This document shows, one piece after another, positions 6,775 to 15,402 of a stretch of 40,641 nt of DNA (within the stretch, counting starts at the first letter, position 1; each line of letters opens with the position of its first letter). The stretch is from Photorhabdus heterorhabditis (GTDB lineage Bacteria; Pseudomonadota; Gammaproteobacteria; Enterobacterales; Enterobacteriaceae), in assembly GCF_018448905.1 (NCBI RefSeq), contig NZ_RCWA01000039.1:1-40641 (forward strand). The letters are read 5' to 3'. The notes below the pieces were generated by a model. The model had not been told where the DNA came from and did no database searches. It saw only the letters and a list, made by a program, of their open reading frames with translations. Position numbers and translations under genes: made by a program.

Positions 6775-8385
6775 ATGGTTAACACATACAATATTTATAG
6801 ATTTCGCATTTCTAATCTTAAAAAACTGATTGATAAAGCCATTTCAGTTGGACTGATCAAACAAAAGGAAAAAGATATTGATGATTATAAAATGTGTTTT
6901 TACTTTTCTAAAGGATTAGAGGGGAGTCCAATATGGTGGTGGGAAACGTATAGGCAGTTTTTTGATGAGGCAGTGGATGAACCTAAAAATAAATTTTATT
7001 ATGGTTTGCTTATTTGTATAAAAAATATCAAAAACCCTGATTTTGGATTTGCAATAACACTTGGTAAGTCTCATTTTTATGTTAATAAGTTTATCGAACG
7101 GAACTTTGGTATTGAGTTAGCTATCAGGATTGCGAACGAAGAAACTATCTTGCTAAAGAAAAGCACGTATTTTTCTGGATCAAAAAAGCAAGAGATATCG
7201 TCATATAAAAATTTCATAAAAGATAGTTATGAACCGGGAGAATCAGTAGACCATTTGAAATTAAAAGCTACGGACAAGGATGTTTGGGGAGCGAAAAATA
7301 TTATCTTTGCTGATTCCATCCAAATGGATATTGATAAAAAACCAGAAGAGTTAGCACATATTTTTGATAAGATAATATTGGCAATGGCGGATACGCAAAG
7401 CATCCGCCTTCCAAAAAGAGAGATGGTGACTGATGAGGAATTAACATTAAACTTAGATTGTGTGCTATTTGATTATTTAAAGCGAAATGATGCTTCTCTT
7501 CGATTAGAAGAGTTCCAAGTTTATGGTGTTAACTTTTGTTTTAGCTTTACAGAATATAATTATAAAATTGCAACAAAGATTGGTAGGAAACATCTTCTTA
7601 AAGAAGAACTCGGCAATTCTATCAGTATTGAAGCTATATCCAAATACGTTAAAGCATATCCTAAAATAAAATCTTTAAATGACTTAGTAATCACATTTGA
7701 CATAGAGGATAAAGGCAGTAAGTTTACGAGGCCACTTAAGGAAATTTTAGATATATATATCCAGAGCGGTGATGTTCACTATTTTCTAAGTAATGGTGAT
7801 TGGTGTTGTTTTAATCAACCTTTTTTGAGCTATTTAAGGGACTCTCTAAACAATATTGATTTAAAGATCCAAGATCCTTTAGATGAAAATGATTATTTGG
7901 AATGGCTTTCAGTCAAAAAGGATAAGATCGAAAAAGGAGAGTATGTTGAAAACAAATTAACTTACAGGGAATATTATTTTAATGAGAAGAAATCGAATGA
8001 AGAAGGCTATGAATTGTTAGATAGAGAGCTAACGCTAATAAATTCTATTGAAAATAAAAAGAAGAAATATAAGCTTGAAATTGCTGATTTATATAAAGAT
8101 GGGGAAATAATTTCTGTGAAAATCTCTGCTAAAGATAAAGAGCTAATTTACAACATTGAGCAGTCGAAGGATGCACTGGAATTGATCCTAAATGGGGGGG
8201 TTAAAAGTGATAAGGAAATTAAATATGCATCTCTTTGGTTCGTATTTGAACAGGATATTAAACGGATAACTGAAAAAAACTCTATTCAATTCTTACTGGC
8301 TTTACAGTCATGGAAAAAACTTGTTGAACATTATTCAATTACTCCTAGGATCTATTTTTCAAAGCATATTAACTTTAAAAACTAA
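6775..8385 (+). CDS. TIGR04141/DUF6119-like sporadically distributed protein
   Basis: A 536-residue soluble protein, visibly AT-richer and more Lys/Ile-rich than its neighbours. The segment from about residue 75 to 195 (FGFAITLGKSHFYVNKFIERNFGIELAIRIANEE, then SSYKNF, then ADSIQMDID) matches my memory of the TIGR04141/DUF6119 'sporadically distributed' family, whose members share a long region around a G-x-x-H/F...FGxxxAxR pattern. No catalytic motif, signal peptide or membrane helix is evident. The patchy distribution of the family suggests a mobile, possibly defence-related role, which is inference only. It starts 23 bases after the hxsA stop with AAGGA upstream, so it could be read from the same transcript, though its base composition argues for a separate origin. 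Confidence 0.7.
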   Translation: MVNTYNIYRFRISNLKKLIDKAISVGLIKQKEKDIDDYKMCFYFSKGLEGSPIWWWETYRQFFDEAVDEPKNKFYYGLLICIKNIKNPDFGFAITLGKSHFYVNKFIERNFGIELAIRIANEETILLKKSTYFSGSKKQEISSYKNFIKDSYEPGESVDHLKLKATDKDVWGAKNIIFADSIQMDIDKKPEELAHIFDKIILAMADTQSIRLPKREMVTDEELTLNLDCVLFDYLKRNDASLRLEEFQVYGVNFCFSFTEYNYKIATKIGRKHLLKEELGNSISIEAISKYVKAYPKIKSLNDLVITFDIEDKGSKFTRPLKEILDIYIQSGDVHYFLSNGDWCCFNQPFLSYLRDSLNNIDLKIQDPLDENDYLEWLSVKKDKIEKGEYVENKLTYREYYFNEKKSNEEGYELLDRELTLINSIENKKKKYKLEIADLYKDGEIISVKISAKDKELIYNIEQSKDALELILNGGVKSDKEIKYASLWFVFEQDIKRITEKNSIQFLLALQSWKKLVEHYSITPRIYFSKHINFKN

Positions 8386-8776
8386 ATTGCATTTTCTATA
8401 CAGGCAAGATGTTTATCTTAATATTCATTATCCTGAAAATAACCAAATCTACTTATATCATAGAAAAGCACTGCAATAATATTAATTTCGCCCGAGCTAC
8501 AAGAACAGTGGGCGAGAGTGTCTTTTACTGAGCAGTCAATATGTTCTCATAAAACGAAAGTCAGGATTTACTTAAATGTGAGATGATTTTGCTCAATAAT
8601 ACTGTTAATAAGTGCCCGTCAGTGGTCGAGTACTTATTCTGAGTTTTCAGGGCGGTAATCAAGCATAAAATACTCCTGCTAGAGAAAAAGTCACTCAAAG
8701 TGAAGGCTTATATAATTAATGATGTTGCACTTATTATGTGAATCTATCAACATTATTTAATTTTAGGAGAAAGTGT
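8386..8776. other. Intergenic region before tail-fibre pseudogene
   Basis: About 390 bases with no gene. The last 30 bases before 8777 (TTATTTAATTTTAGGAGA) match the upstream region of the inverted tail-fibre gene at 11538, so the homology between the two cassettes begins before the start codon. A weak CGCCC/GGGCG stem occurs near 8489-8514. Nothing else is recognised. Confidence 0.5.
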
Positions 8777-9643
8777 ATGAGTCACAAGAATGATTTTAAG
8801 GCTTTTTCTATTAGTAATAATGCGAATGTAATAAGCCAGGGGAAATATGAAGAAAACCAGAGTTTGCAGACTGGATTTCCACCGGATAATGTTTCTACTC
8901 ATTTGTTAAATAAAGTATTGCGTCAAGCATCAACCATATCATCTGTCGTAGCTGAGTTTATTGCAACATGATCTGACAATGATGTTTTGGATGATGGAAA
9001 TATAGCCAGTCTCACCGGTCAATTAAATAAAGCTTTAGAGCAAAAAATTACAACAGATATTCCCAGTGCTTCATTAACACAAAAAGGTGTTGTCCAACTG
9101 ACAAATGTGATTGGCAATAGCGACACATTGGCGGTTACACAAAAGCTTATTCAGGAGGTAATAAGTTCATTACGTGAATATACCCGTGAAGAGATAGATA
9201 ATAGGATTAACATAGCCAGTGAAGTTCCTATCGGTTCTCCTATTCCATGGCTGTTGCCCCATCCACCTATTGGCTATTTCACTTGTAACGGTTCAGCTTT
9301 TAATAAATTACAGTACCCAAAATTAGCTGAAGCTTATCCTGATGGGAGATTACCCGATTTAAGAGATGAGTTTATCCGCGGATGGGATGATGGGCGTGGC
9401 ATCGATATTGGACGTAATCTATTGAGTACTCAGGCTGATGCGTTTAAAAGGCACAATCACAGTATTTCGACTACTAATAGCCCGAGTAAAACTCTTGAGG
9501 ATACAGACCCCGTGCGTGGTAGTCTGATTGGAGGAGCTAGCTATCGAGGGGGTTTAGGGGAAAGAAAGTCTATTGGAATGAATGGTGAGCACGAAACCCG
9601 TCCCCGCAATATTGCCTTTAATTACATAGTAAGAGCAGCATAA
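8777..9643 (+). pseudogene. Tail fibre protein gene with in-frame nonsense codon
   Basis: A 288-codon fibre gene interrupted by TGA at 8969-8971 (codon 65). The first 64 codons (MSHKNDFKAFSISNNANV...VVAEFIAT) and the frame after the stop (SDNDVLDDGNIASLTGQLNKALEQK...) align continuously with the intact minus-strand fibre protein, where the equivalent position reads ETQSGNDVLDDG, so a substitution rather than a frameshift broke it. The second half has a phage tail-collar domain (GSPIPWLLPHPPIGYFTCNGSAF) and ends like the fibre at 2-64. AGGAGA precedes the ATG. Downstream reinitiation (ATG at 8987) could give a headless fibre, but a normal product is unlikely without readthrough. Confidence 0.85.
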
Positions 9644-9782
9644 TGACTGAACAAAAATATGCTTATTGAAAGCCCAAAAAACACAAGAAGCAACTTTACC
9701 GGAATGGAAGTAATACAGAGTATTACTAAGCAAGGTAGATATTTTACAAGCTACTAATGTTGGATGGCCGGGGATGCCAAAA
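9643..9782 (+). pseudogene. Remnant of tail fibre assembly gene
   Basis: It begins at the TAATG junction after the fibre pseudogene as MTEQKYAY then TGA. Further on, the frame EATLPEWK-stop-YRVLLSKVDILQATNVGWPGMPK aligns with the last third of the intact Tfa-like protein (LEWRKYRVLLTRVDVNQAPDVEWPPAPK). The central ~130 codons are deleted and there are two in-frame stops. It is a clearly dead copy of the gene at 64-690. Confidence 0.8.
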
Positions 9783-9811
9783 GTAAGAATAGGGAATTGT
9801 GGGCTGTTGTC

Positions 9812-9845
9812 TGCCAAGTGAAATAATGTGATTTTTCACTTGGCA
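9812..9845. terminator. Perfect 12-bp hairpin between convergent tail-fibre genes
   Basis: Arms 9812-9823 (TGCCAAGTGAAA) and 9834-9845 (TTTCACTTGGCA) are perfect complements around a 10-base loop. It lies between the plus-strand fibre/tfa remnants and the minus-strand fibre gene that ends at 9964. There is no long T-run on either side, so it may be a weak bidirectional terminator or an mRNA 3'-end stabiliser. Confidence 0.45.
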
Positions 9846-9935
9846 TTATATCAATGAGAATGTTTATTGCTTTATTGGTAATACATATTTACACAGCTTT
9901 TATTTCTCCTGGAGAGGAATACCGAGATTCTATTA

Positions 9936-9953
9936 CAGGGCTATATAGCCCTG
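9936..9953. terminator. 18-bp perfect palindrome just past the fibre stop
   Basis: CAGGGCTATATAGCCCTG is its own reverse complement and sits 11 bases beyond the stop codon of the minus-strand fibre gene (9964). The position suggests a transcript-end hairpin; no T-run follows on the minus strand. A DNA-binding palindrome is an alternative. Confidence 0.4.
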
Positions 9954-9963
9954 ATTGCCATTA

Positions 9964-11538
9964 TTATGGTTTTTCAGGTGCTTGCACACGAACATTGATC
10001 ATTCTTCCGTCTGGAATATCGCATAGTTCACCATCATTGTAATAAACGATTTCTCCTATGGCAGTTATGCTTTTGACGCGCTTGTTTTGAGCAAACTCTG
10101 GCGCGTCGGTATTTTGACGATGATAACATTCGATAGTTATATCGCCGCTGGATGTGTCTACCGATTCGCGAACCCAAATAAGATTTAACCCGTTGCTGTC
10201 TGCTGGAACGACAGTGCCACCGTGAATTCCCCATGCTCCATCTTTGGCAAAACCGTTGCAGCCGCTGATACGATATTTCCCGGTATCTACACGCTTAACA
10301 GTCATTCCTTCAGCTTCGCAGGTTAACTCGTAAGTTCCGTCTGGATGAATATCTACAACTGGGCTGGCTTTTCTAAGAATGCCGTTAGCGTCAGGGTGTG
10401 CGTTTTTGTCTGTCCAAAGTCGGCTAACTTTTGTATTTCCGCCCCCATCATTTCCGTGGATAAAGCTAATACCGGCATAGTCATAATGCGCGACAAATCC
10501 TGCCCATATGTCATGCATTCTGGTTATATAGCCGCCTGACCATGGATAGCCAATACCATGATCCCCGTTAAATCTGAATGAATGACCGCCCTGCGGCAAT
10601 GATTTTATCCATGCTGTAAAATCAGTTATATTCGCTTGAGTCACATATTTTGGTTGGATAAATTCAGATCCTTCGGATTTTGCATATGCTCCGATATCCG
10701 CCGCAGTTGGTTTATGTTTTGTTGTGTAAATATAAGTCCAATCTTCCTCAAAACCATAACTATCACGGGCAGAGCGATAAGCAATTCCGCCATTTCTGTA
10801 TTGCACTTTCAATTGAAAAGCGGGGCAACTTCCAATGCCGTTATTGAAATGAGCGATATGCGAAGAATCTATTCCAGGGTTCAGCAAATCATATAACCCT
10901 GTGTTTGCGTTCCAGGGGACTTGATTATTAACAGTGTATCTTTCTGTTAATCCGAGCTTAAATGCTCCCACATCCCCGGCATTCAGAATGACATCTCCGG
11001 TCAACGCCTTGCCGTTAATTTTTCTACTATTCGGCACGGCATTCTTGGCCTGATTCACCGTTTCCGTTAATCCGATATTTTTCACAAACGCATTTTTATC
11101 AGGAATGTCTGCGCCATTTTGGTTTTTTGCCAATTTGTTGTTAGCATTCTCATTGACATCAGAAACAAGTTTCTGAGTGACTGCAAGTGAATTACTGTTG
11201 CCGGTTTTGTCTGTGAGTTGAACTATTCCTTTTTGAGTTAATGAAGCACTGGGAACTTCTGTTGCGATCTTTTGTTCTAAGGCTTTATTTAATTGAGTAG
11301 TGAGTTTGACTATATTTCCATCATCCAGAACATCATTGCCAGATTGTGTCTCTATAAAATTAGCTACGACAGATGATATGGTTGATGACTGACGTAATAC
11401 CTTATTTAACACATGAGTGGTAATATGCTCTGGAGGAAACCCAGTTTTCAAACTTTGTTCTTCTTCATATCTTTCTTGGCTTACTACATTTGCATTATTG
11501 CTAATAGAAAAAGCCTTAAAATCATTCTTCGTACTCAT
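9964..11538 (-). CDS. Phage tail fibre protein, intact, inverted orientation
   Basis: A 524-residue receptor-binding fibre. Residues 1-130 (MSTKNDFKAFSISNNANVVSQ... to SLAVTQKLV) match the plus-strand fibre pseudogene and include the SLTQKGIVQLT repeat typical of tail-fibre shafts. Residues ~130-290 continue the shaft (KINGKALTGDVILNAGDVGAF; AADIGAYA). The last ~230 residues form an unrelated tip, ending in a CNGFAKDGAWGIHGG-type segment seen in enterobacterial phage fibres. A good ribosome site (GAGGAG) precedes the ATG. No assembly gene follows it. Its convergent arrangement with a fibre gene sharing the same 5' end looks like a fibre-switching module. The gene may encode a prophage or R-type tailocin fibre; the parent element is not in the window. 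Confidence 0.85.
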   Translation of the reverse strand: MSTKNDFKAFSISNNANVVSQERYEEEQSLKTGFPPEHITTHVLNKVLRQSSTISSVVANFIETQSGNDVLDDGNIVKLTTQLNKALEQKIATEVPSASLTQKGIVQLTDKTGNSNSLAVTQKLVSDVNENANNKLAKNQNGADIPDKNAFVKNIGLTETVNQAKNAVPNSRKINGKALTGDVILNAGDVGAFKLGLTERYTVNNQVPWNANTGLYDLLNPGIDSSHIAHFNNGIGSCPAFQLKVQYRNGGIAYRSARDSYGFEEDWTYIYTTKHKPTAADIGAYAKSEGSEFIQPKYVTQANITDFTAWIKSLPQGGHSFRFNGDHGIGYPWSGGYITRMHDIWAGFVAHYDYAGISFIHGNDGGGNTKVSRLWTDKNAHPDANGILRKASPVVDIHPDGTYELTCEAEGMTVKRVDTGKYRISGCNGFAKDGAWGIHGGTVVPADSNGLNLIWVRESVDTSSGDITIECYHRQNTDAPEFAQNKRVKSITAIGEIVYYNDGELCDIPDGRMINVRVQAPEKP

Positions 11539-12102
11539 ATACTCTCCTCAAATTAAATAATGCCGTTTTATGGTAAATGTATTAAATTATTATGAAAGTA
11601 ACTCTCTGAGATGCACGTTAATGACAGTTTAGTTCGAAGTGAGAATAATGAAATGTTCTTATAACTTAGATGGTTAACTATTTTTGTATAATTGGTGTAA
11701 ATAAATTATTTAATATTTTTAAACCAGAAATATATCTAAGCTATTTATATTTTGTATGGATATTTAGTAAGGTAAAATATATTGAATTTGTTCTAAGTAA
11801 TATGTTTTTTATATCATTTCACTCTGTTTTATGCGTATTATGTGTTGGTGAAAAAATAAATCAGTTTATACGTAACTTATAATCGATAAAAAATTATATA
11901 CCCGTCATCTTTCAAGCTGCTGCTTGAAAGATGACGGGTATATTTATTCACTGTTGTTCGGTTTTCTTTTATTTATAATCCGGCGAGGCACAGCTCTATG
12001 TTAAAAACATATTCTGTATCAGGTGAACGTCCATGGTCAATAGTATGGCAATTTGGTGGGCTGGTGAAATAATGGCTTATAAAACCAGCTGGTTACTGCT
12101 AA
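11539..12102. other. AT-rich non-coding region with palindromic repeat
   Basis: About 560 bases. The left part is very AT-rich and contains only an implausible short plus-strand ORF (11670-11882). The palindrome at 11896-11943 is described separately. The 11944-12102 part has several stops in all frames and no recognisable gene remnant. Confidence 0.45.
11896..11943. repeat. Perfect 22-bp inverted repeat, Photorhabdus-type repeat ends
   Basis: Arm 11896-11917 (ATATACCCGTCATCTTTCAA plus GC) is exactly complementary to 11922-11943, with a 4-base TGCT loop. The arm is the same sequence that starts the complex repeat at 25140 (TATACCCGTCATCTTTCAAG). It therefore looks like two repeat ends brought together with the interior lost, not an ordinary terminator, although it could stop transcription coming from atoDA. 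Confidence 0.8.
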
Positions 12103-12768
12103 TTATGCGCCGTTCTCTTGTACCGGAATAGGCATAACTTTGAGGTCATGCGCAATGCTAAATTCTGCTTCAGTTTTTTCCCGCAGAACTTCTGGTGTGA
12201 CGTTTGGTGCATGTTCTTTCAGGATTAACTGGCCTTGTTCAAAGTAGAAGACGCCCAGTTCAGTGACAATCATGCTGACTTTGTTGATGGCGGTAAGTGG
12301 CAGAGTACATTGCTTGACAATCTTTGCAGAACCATCTTTGGTACAGTGTTCCATTGCAATGATCACTTTGCGGGCACCCGTGACAAGATCCATGGCGCCC
12401 CCCATGCCGGAGACCATTTTTCCCGGTATTGTCCAGCTCGCCAGATTGGCATGCTGGTCAACTTGAAGAGCGCCCAAAACACAGGTGTTTACGTGACCAC
12501 CTCGGATCAGAGCAAAAGAGAAGGCACTATCAAACATGGAGGCTCCGGGCCGAATGCCACAGGGTTTTCCACCGGCGTTAACCAGATTGGGGTGGATTTC
12601 TGTAATGGGACCCAAGCCGAGAAAACCGTTTTCTGATTGGAGGGTAACATGAATATTATCGGGCAGATAGTTCACGACTTGCGTGGGAATGCCAATGCCA
12701 AGGTTGACAACGTCGCCGTCTTGTAGTTCGAGAGCAACGCGGTGGGCAATAAGTTGTTTAGCATTCAT
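12103..12768 (-). CDS. atoA: Acetoacetate/3-oxoacid CoA-transferase subunit B
   Basis: A 221-residue beta subunit of a family I CoA-transferase, which moves CoA from acetyl- or succinyl-CoA to a short-chain 3-oxoacid such as acetoacetate. The N-terminus ([31 protein letters not shown]) and the [10 protein letters not shown] loop carrying the catalytic Glu are diagnostic, as is [14 protein letters not shown]. Its start overlaps the 3' end of atoD by 11 bases, so the two subunits are co-translated. No atoE or atoB follows, unlike the E. coli atoDAEB operon. Substrate preference cannot be read from sequence alone. Confidence 0.92.
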   Translation of the reverse strand: MNAKQLIAHRVALELQDGDVVNLGIGIPTQVVNYLPDNIHVTLQSENGFLGLGPITEIHPNLVNAGGKPCGIRPGASMFDSAFSFALIRGGHVNTCVLGALQVDQHANLASWTIPGKMVSGMGGAMDLVTGARKVIIAMEHCTKDGSAKIVKQCTLPLTAINKVSMIVTELGVFYFEQGQLILKEHAPNVTPEVLREKTEAEFSIAHDLKVMPIPVQENGA

Positions 12769-13429
12769 TATTGTTTTCTCCTGGATAAACGATGTAGTCG
12801 ATCAGTGCACCAGGTGTGATAACGCAATCCGGTGCAATTTCTCCCACTTCAACTAGCGCATCCGGCTCAACCAGCGTGACGTCAGCAGCCAGAGCGATCA
12901 AAGGGTTAAAATTCCGCGCGCTTAATTGGTAGGTCAAGTTACCATGATAGTCGGCAATATGGGCTTGAATGAGTGCTAGATCGGCGCGCAGTGGCAGTTC
13001 CAGCAAATAGTCTGTTCCATTGAGGGTTATTTTTTGTTTTCCATCTTCTACAACCGTACCCACTCCAGTAGGGGTCAAGAATCCGCCTAAACCTGCTCCG
13101 CCACAGCGAATACGTTCAATCAACGTCCCCTGAGGAACCAGTTCCACTTCTAGTTCTCCAGCAATCATTTTGTGTCCGGTTTCTGGGTTAGTACCAATAT
13201 GTGAGACGATGACTTTTTTCACCCTGTCATTCGTCACAAGAAGACCAATACCCATGCCGATGTGACCAGTATCGTTGGCAATGAGGGTCAGATCTTTTAC
13301 ACCGGAGTTTAGTAATGCGGAGACTAACCGGGGAGGTGTCCCTATGCCCATAAAACCGCCTATCATGATAGTCATGCCATCATAAAAATGCTTTGTGGCT
13401 TGCTGGATGCTAATGCATTTATTTTTCAT
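12758..13429 (-). CDS. atoD: Acetoacetate/3-oxoacid CoA-transferase subunit A
   Basis: A 223-residue alpha subunit of the CoA-transferase heterodimer. Family features include the Gly-rich [21 protein letters not shown] segment, [12 protein letters not shown], and the ENNNEC-type end that runs into atoA. AGGGAA is present upstream of the ATG. The truncated atoC remnant ends only 10 bases before it, so the regulatory gene was probably once complete and upstream as part of an ato cluster. In E. coli atoDAEB is activated by AtoC with sigma-54; with AtoC broken here the control of these genes must differ or have been lost. Confidence 0.92.
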   Translation of the reverse strand: MKNKCISIQQATKHFYDGMTIMIGGFMGIGTPPRLVSALLNSGVKDLTLIANDTGHIGMGIGLLVTNDRVKKVIVSHIGTNPETGHKMIAGELEVELVPQGTLIERIRCGGAGLGGFLTPTGVGTVVEDGKQKITLNGTDYLLELPLRADLALIQAHIADYHGNLTYQLSARNFNPLIALAADVTLVEPDALVEVGEIAPDCVITPGALIDYIVYPGENNNEC

Positions 13430-13439
13430 ATTTATTCCC

Positions 13440-13994
13440 TTATATGATGTACAGAAGCTGACTTATATGACGAAATTCTCCTCTTTCCACCATAGCAGTC
13501 AGATTACGGTTGGTTGCTGCAATCAAGCGAATGTCGGTTTTAATAGTCTGGTTGCCGCCTAGGCGTTCAAATTCTTTTTCTTGTAATACACGCAGTAGTT
13601 TGGCTTGTAAGTTAGGTGGCATCTCGCCAACTTCATCCAGCAACAGAATGCCCTGATTGGCGCGTTCAAACAGACCCTGACGTTGTATCTGTGCGCCAGT
13701 AAAGGCCCCTTTTTCATGGCCGAACAGTTCACTTTCCAGTAAAGATTTAGGTAAAGCTCCACAGTTGATTTTGATGAACGGTCTTTTAGCCCGTGGGCTG
13801 TTGTAATGAATGGCTTTAGCGATTAGTTCTTTACCGGTGCCACTTTCGCTGGTGATCAATACCCTCGCATGGCTGCGGGCAATTTTCGCTGTATCTCGGC
13901 ACAAGGCCATCATTTTGGGGCTGTTAGTCAAGATCCGCTCCCAGCCGTAGCTATCGGAAAGGGCACGGTGTCGTTGATTGACTTCCTGCTTCAT
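13440..13994 (-). pseudogene. atoC: Truncated AtoC-type sigma-54 activator (AAA+ core only)
   Basis: 184 residues very close to the central region of E. coli Ato[25 protein letters not shown], Walker [18 protein letters not shown], the sigma-54 contact loop [11 protein letters not shown], Walker [12 protein letters not shown] and [10 protein letters not shown]. Both ends are missing. The protein begins in the linker after where the ~120-residue receiver domain should be, and stops at [13 protein letters not shown], where AtoC continues with the arginine-finger region, the rest of the AAA+ fold and the Fis-type DNA-binding domain. A strong GGAGG site stands before the ATG at 13994. Without DNA-binding and receiver parts it cannot act as AtoC. 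I treat it as a pseudogene, with residual expression possible. Confidence 0.85.
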
Positions 13995-14173
13995 CAATTA
14001 GCCTCCGAAAAACCTCGCCGTTCAGAGTAAGGGGAAAGCGGTGATTGGGAGTATAGAAAGTGTTGTTGAGCAGGAGCAAGGGCGAAAATGGGTAAGTGTG
14101 AAGGGCTTCTAATGGGTTTGATTAACTCTAGCCTTATAGGTGTATGGTGCCGGGATAATTTGGTAATGCTGAG

Positions 14174-14203
14174 AGGTACGACATGGTATTTTATGTCGTA
14201 CCT
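14174..14203. terminator. 11-bp perfect hairpin after the relic gene
   Basis: Arms 14174-14184 (AGGTACGACAT) and 14193-14203 (ATGTCGTACCT) pair perfectly around an 8-base loop, 13 bases past the stop of the minus-strand relic. No strong T-run is present. It was probably the transcript end of the former gene. Confidence 0.45.
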
Positions 14204-14215
14204 TTAATCTATTTG

Positions 14216-14474
14216 CTAAGGTAATTGTAGGTCAGGATTTCTAAGAGAAATAGTTATAGTTCCGACATGATTACCGTTGCGGATATCTTTTCCATAATTA
14301 AAATCAAAATATTTCATCTGGTCTACGGTTTCTACTACCTTTCCGTTGATGGCTGTGAAATTCTTACGCAACATGGTATTCAGACCATAAGCATTAGCAT
14401 CTTTTGGTGCAACATCAATGACGGCTTTTCCTGTATTTTTTCCCCTTTAGCCATGAATATGAATGTTGGATAAA
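14216..14474 (-). pseudogene. Frameshifted 3' relic of an unidentified gene
   Basis: The minus strand reads GKAVIDVAPKDANAYGLNTM, then an RKNFTAINGKVVETVDQMKYFDF-like continuation, and ends ISLRNPDLQLP-stop at 14216. The composition is protein-like over about 70 codons. Upstream, a PTFIFMAKGEK stretch continues in a different frame across an A-rich run (near 14433-14445), so a frameshift separates the two parts, and no start is found. I do not recognise the family. The overlapping 68-codon plus-strand ORF is best read as its shadow. Confidence 0.5.
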
Positions 14475-14540
14475 ATGTTAGGAATTTAGTGGTAAAGGAT
14501 GGAACTTTAGCTATATTTAACCATTAACAATATATGATAA

Positions 14541-14663
14541 ATGACAGGTATATGTCGTGTTGCTCATGGACCAGTTGTTGAGAATGGTACTCGGTTTTTC
14601 CCATATTCTAAGGTATCACAGCTCGTTAACTGCGATGGTTATTTAAAGACTTATAGATGTTAA
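14541..14663 (+). CDS. Doubtful 40-residue ORF or fragment
   Basis: ATG to TAA encodes MTGICRVAHGPVVENGTRFF and continues to a YLKTYRC end. The composition looks protein-like but there is no Shine-Dalgarno sequence and no known family. It may be a fragment of a lost gene. Low confidence. Confidence 0.15.
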   Translation: MTGICRVAHGPVVENGTRFFPYSKVSQLVNCDGYLKTYRC

Positions 14664-15075
14664 CTTTATTTTCATTAATTTCAGGCTACGGATTGTAGCT
14701 TGATTAGGGTGTTATGGAAAAATTGGAAATTCAAATCAGTGCCGTAATCTTGGCAAATAGAGATTGTGGATAAAAATTTTTTATAATTAGTTAGTTATGG
14801 CTATGGTAAAGCCGAAATTTAAGATAAAGGGGAACACTAATAGAAAAAATAAAAGAAATTAAAACTTGCTAATGGTCAATAAATGTGAGTTAATAGCGTC
14901 ACTGGTTTGGAAGTACAGACCTATTTATGAAAAAGAAAGTTAAAGCAGTTCACCATTTAGCGTTATCCCTGATACCTCTTCATTGCGAATTCCTTCTAAT
15001 TAGTACCCATAAGTAAAACTGAAAAACAGACCTCATACGCCTCGTGGCAACTTAATAAAATTAAAGGAAAACGTT

Positions 15076-15291
15076 ATGTCTAATGCAATGACTGGTTCAG
15101 TAAAATGGTTTAATAACGATAAAGGTTTTGGATTTATTTCTCCAAAAGATGGTAGTAAGGATGTTTTTGTCCATTATTCTGCAATTCAGAGCAATAATTT
15201 CAAAACACTAGAAGAAGGTCAGGAAGTTTCATTCTCTATTGAGAATGGTGCTAAAGGCCCAGCAGCAGTAAATGTTATCGTATTATCCTGA
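15076..15291 (+). CDS. Cold-shock protein, CspA/CspE family
   Basis: A 71-residue single cold-shock domain protein that binds single-stranded RNA/DNA and melts mRNA structure at low temperature. RNP1 (KGFGFIS) and RNP2 (VFVHYSAI) are complete, with the usual [15 protein letters not shown] start and a GPAAVNV C-terminus. AAAGGA lies before the ATG. About 200 bases of AT-rich leader precede it, in keeping with the long 5' untranslated regions of cold-inducible csp genes, but no cold-box was identified. A clear terminator follows. Which paralogue (cspA, B, C, D or E) it is cannot be decided by eye. Confidence 0.95.
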   Translation: MSNAMTGSVKWFNNDKGFGFISPKDGSKDVFVHYSAIQSNNFKTLEEGQEVSFSIENGAKGPAAVNVIVLS

Positions 15292-15375
15292 TTTGACTTA
15301 GTTGCTTGAATCCATTAGCGACTTTACGATAGCGATGAAGGTGATATCCTGAGCAGTTAAAGTTGTTAATAAGTT

Positions 15376-15402
15376 AAAACCCGCTTGATTGCGGGTTTTT
15401 TG
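15376..15402 (+). terminator. Rho-independent terminator of the cold-shock gene
   Basis: Stem AAAACCCGC (15376-15384), 6-base loop, GCGGGTTTT (15391-15399), continuing into a T-run. A textbook intrinsic terminator about 85 bases after the csp stop; the A-rich 5' arm may also let it work weakly in the other direction. Confidence 0.9.

Larger units (their letters stand above)
13995..15075. other. Largely non-coding region with gene relics
   Basis: Just over 1 kb between the atoC remnant and the cold-shock gene. It contains a minus-strand relic (14216-14474), a hairpin beside it, a tiny questionable ORF (14541-14663), and the AT-rich leader of the cold-shock gene. The remainder shows nothing recognisable. 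Confidence 0.5.

Noticed and set aside
9854-10042. 62-codon plus-strand ORF
   Set aside because: Overlaps the 3' end of the minus-strand tail-fibre gene and runs through a palindrome; no ribosome site.
11670-11882. 70-codon plus-strand ORF in AT-rich DNA
   Set aside because: Phe/Ile/Tyr-rich translation of AT-rich DNA, no ribosome site, no family pattern.
14267-14473. 68-codon plus-strand ORF
   Set aside because: Antisense shadow of a better protein-like minus-strand relic ending at 14216.
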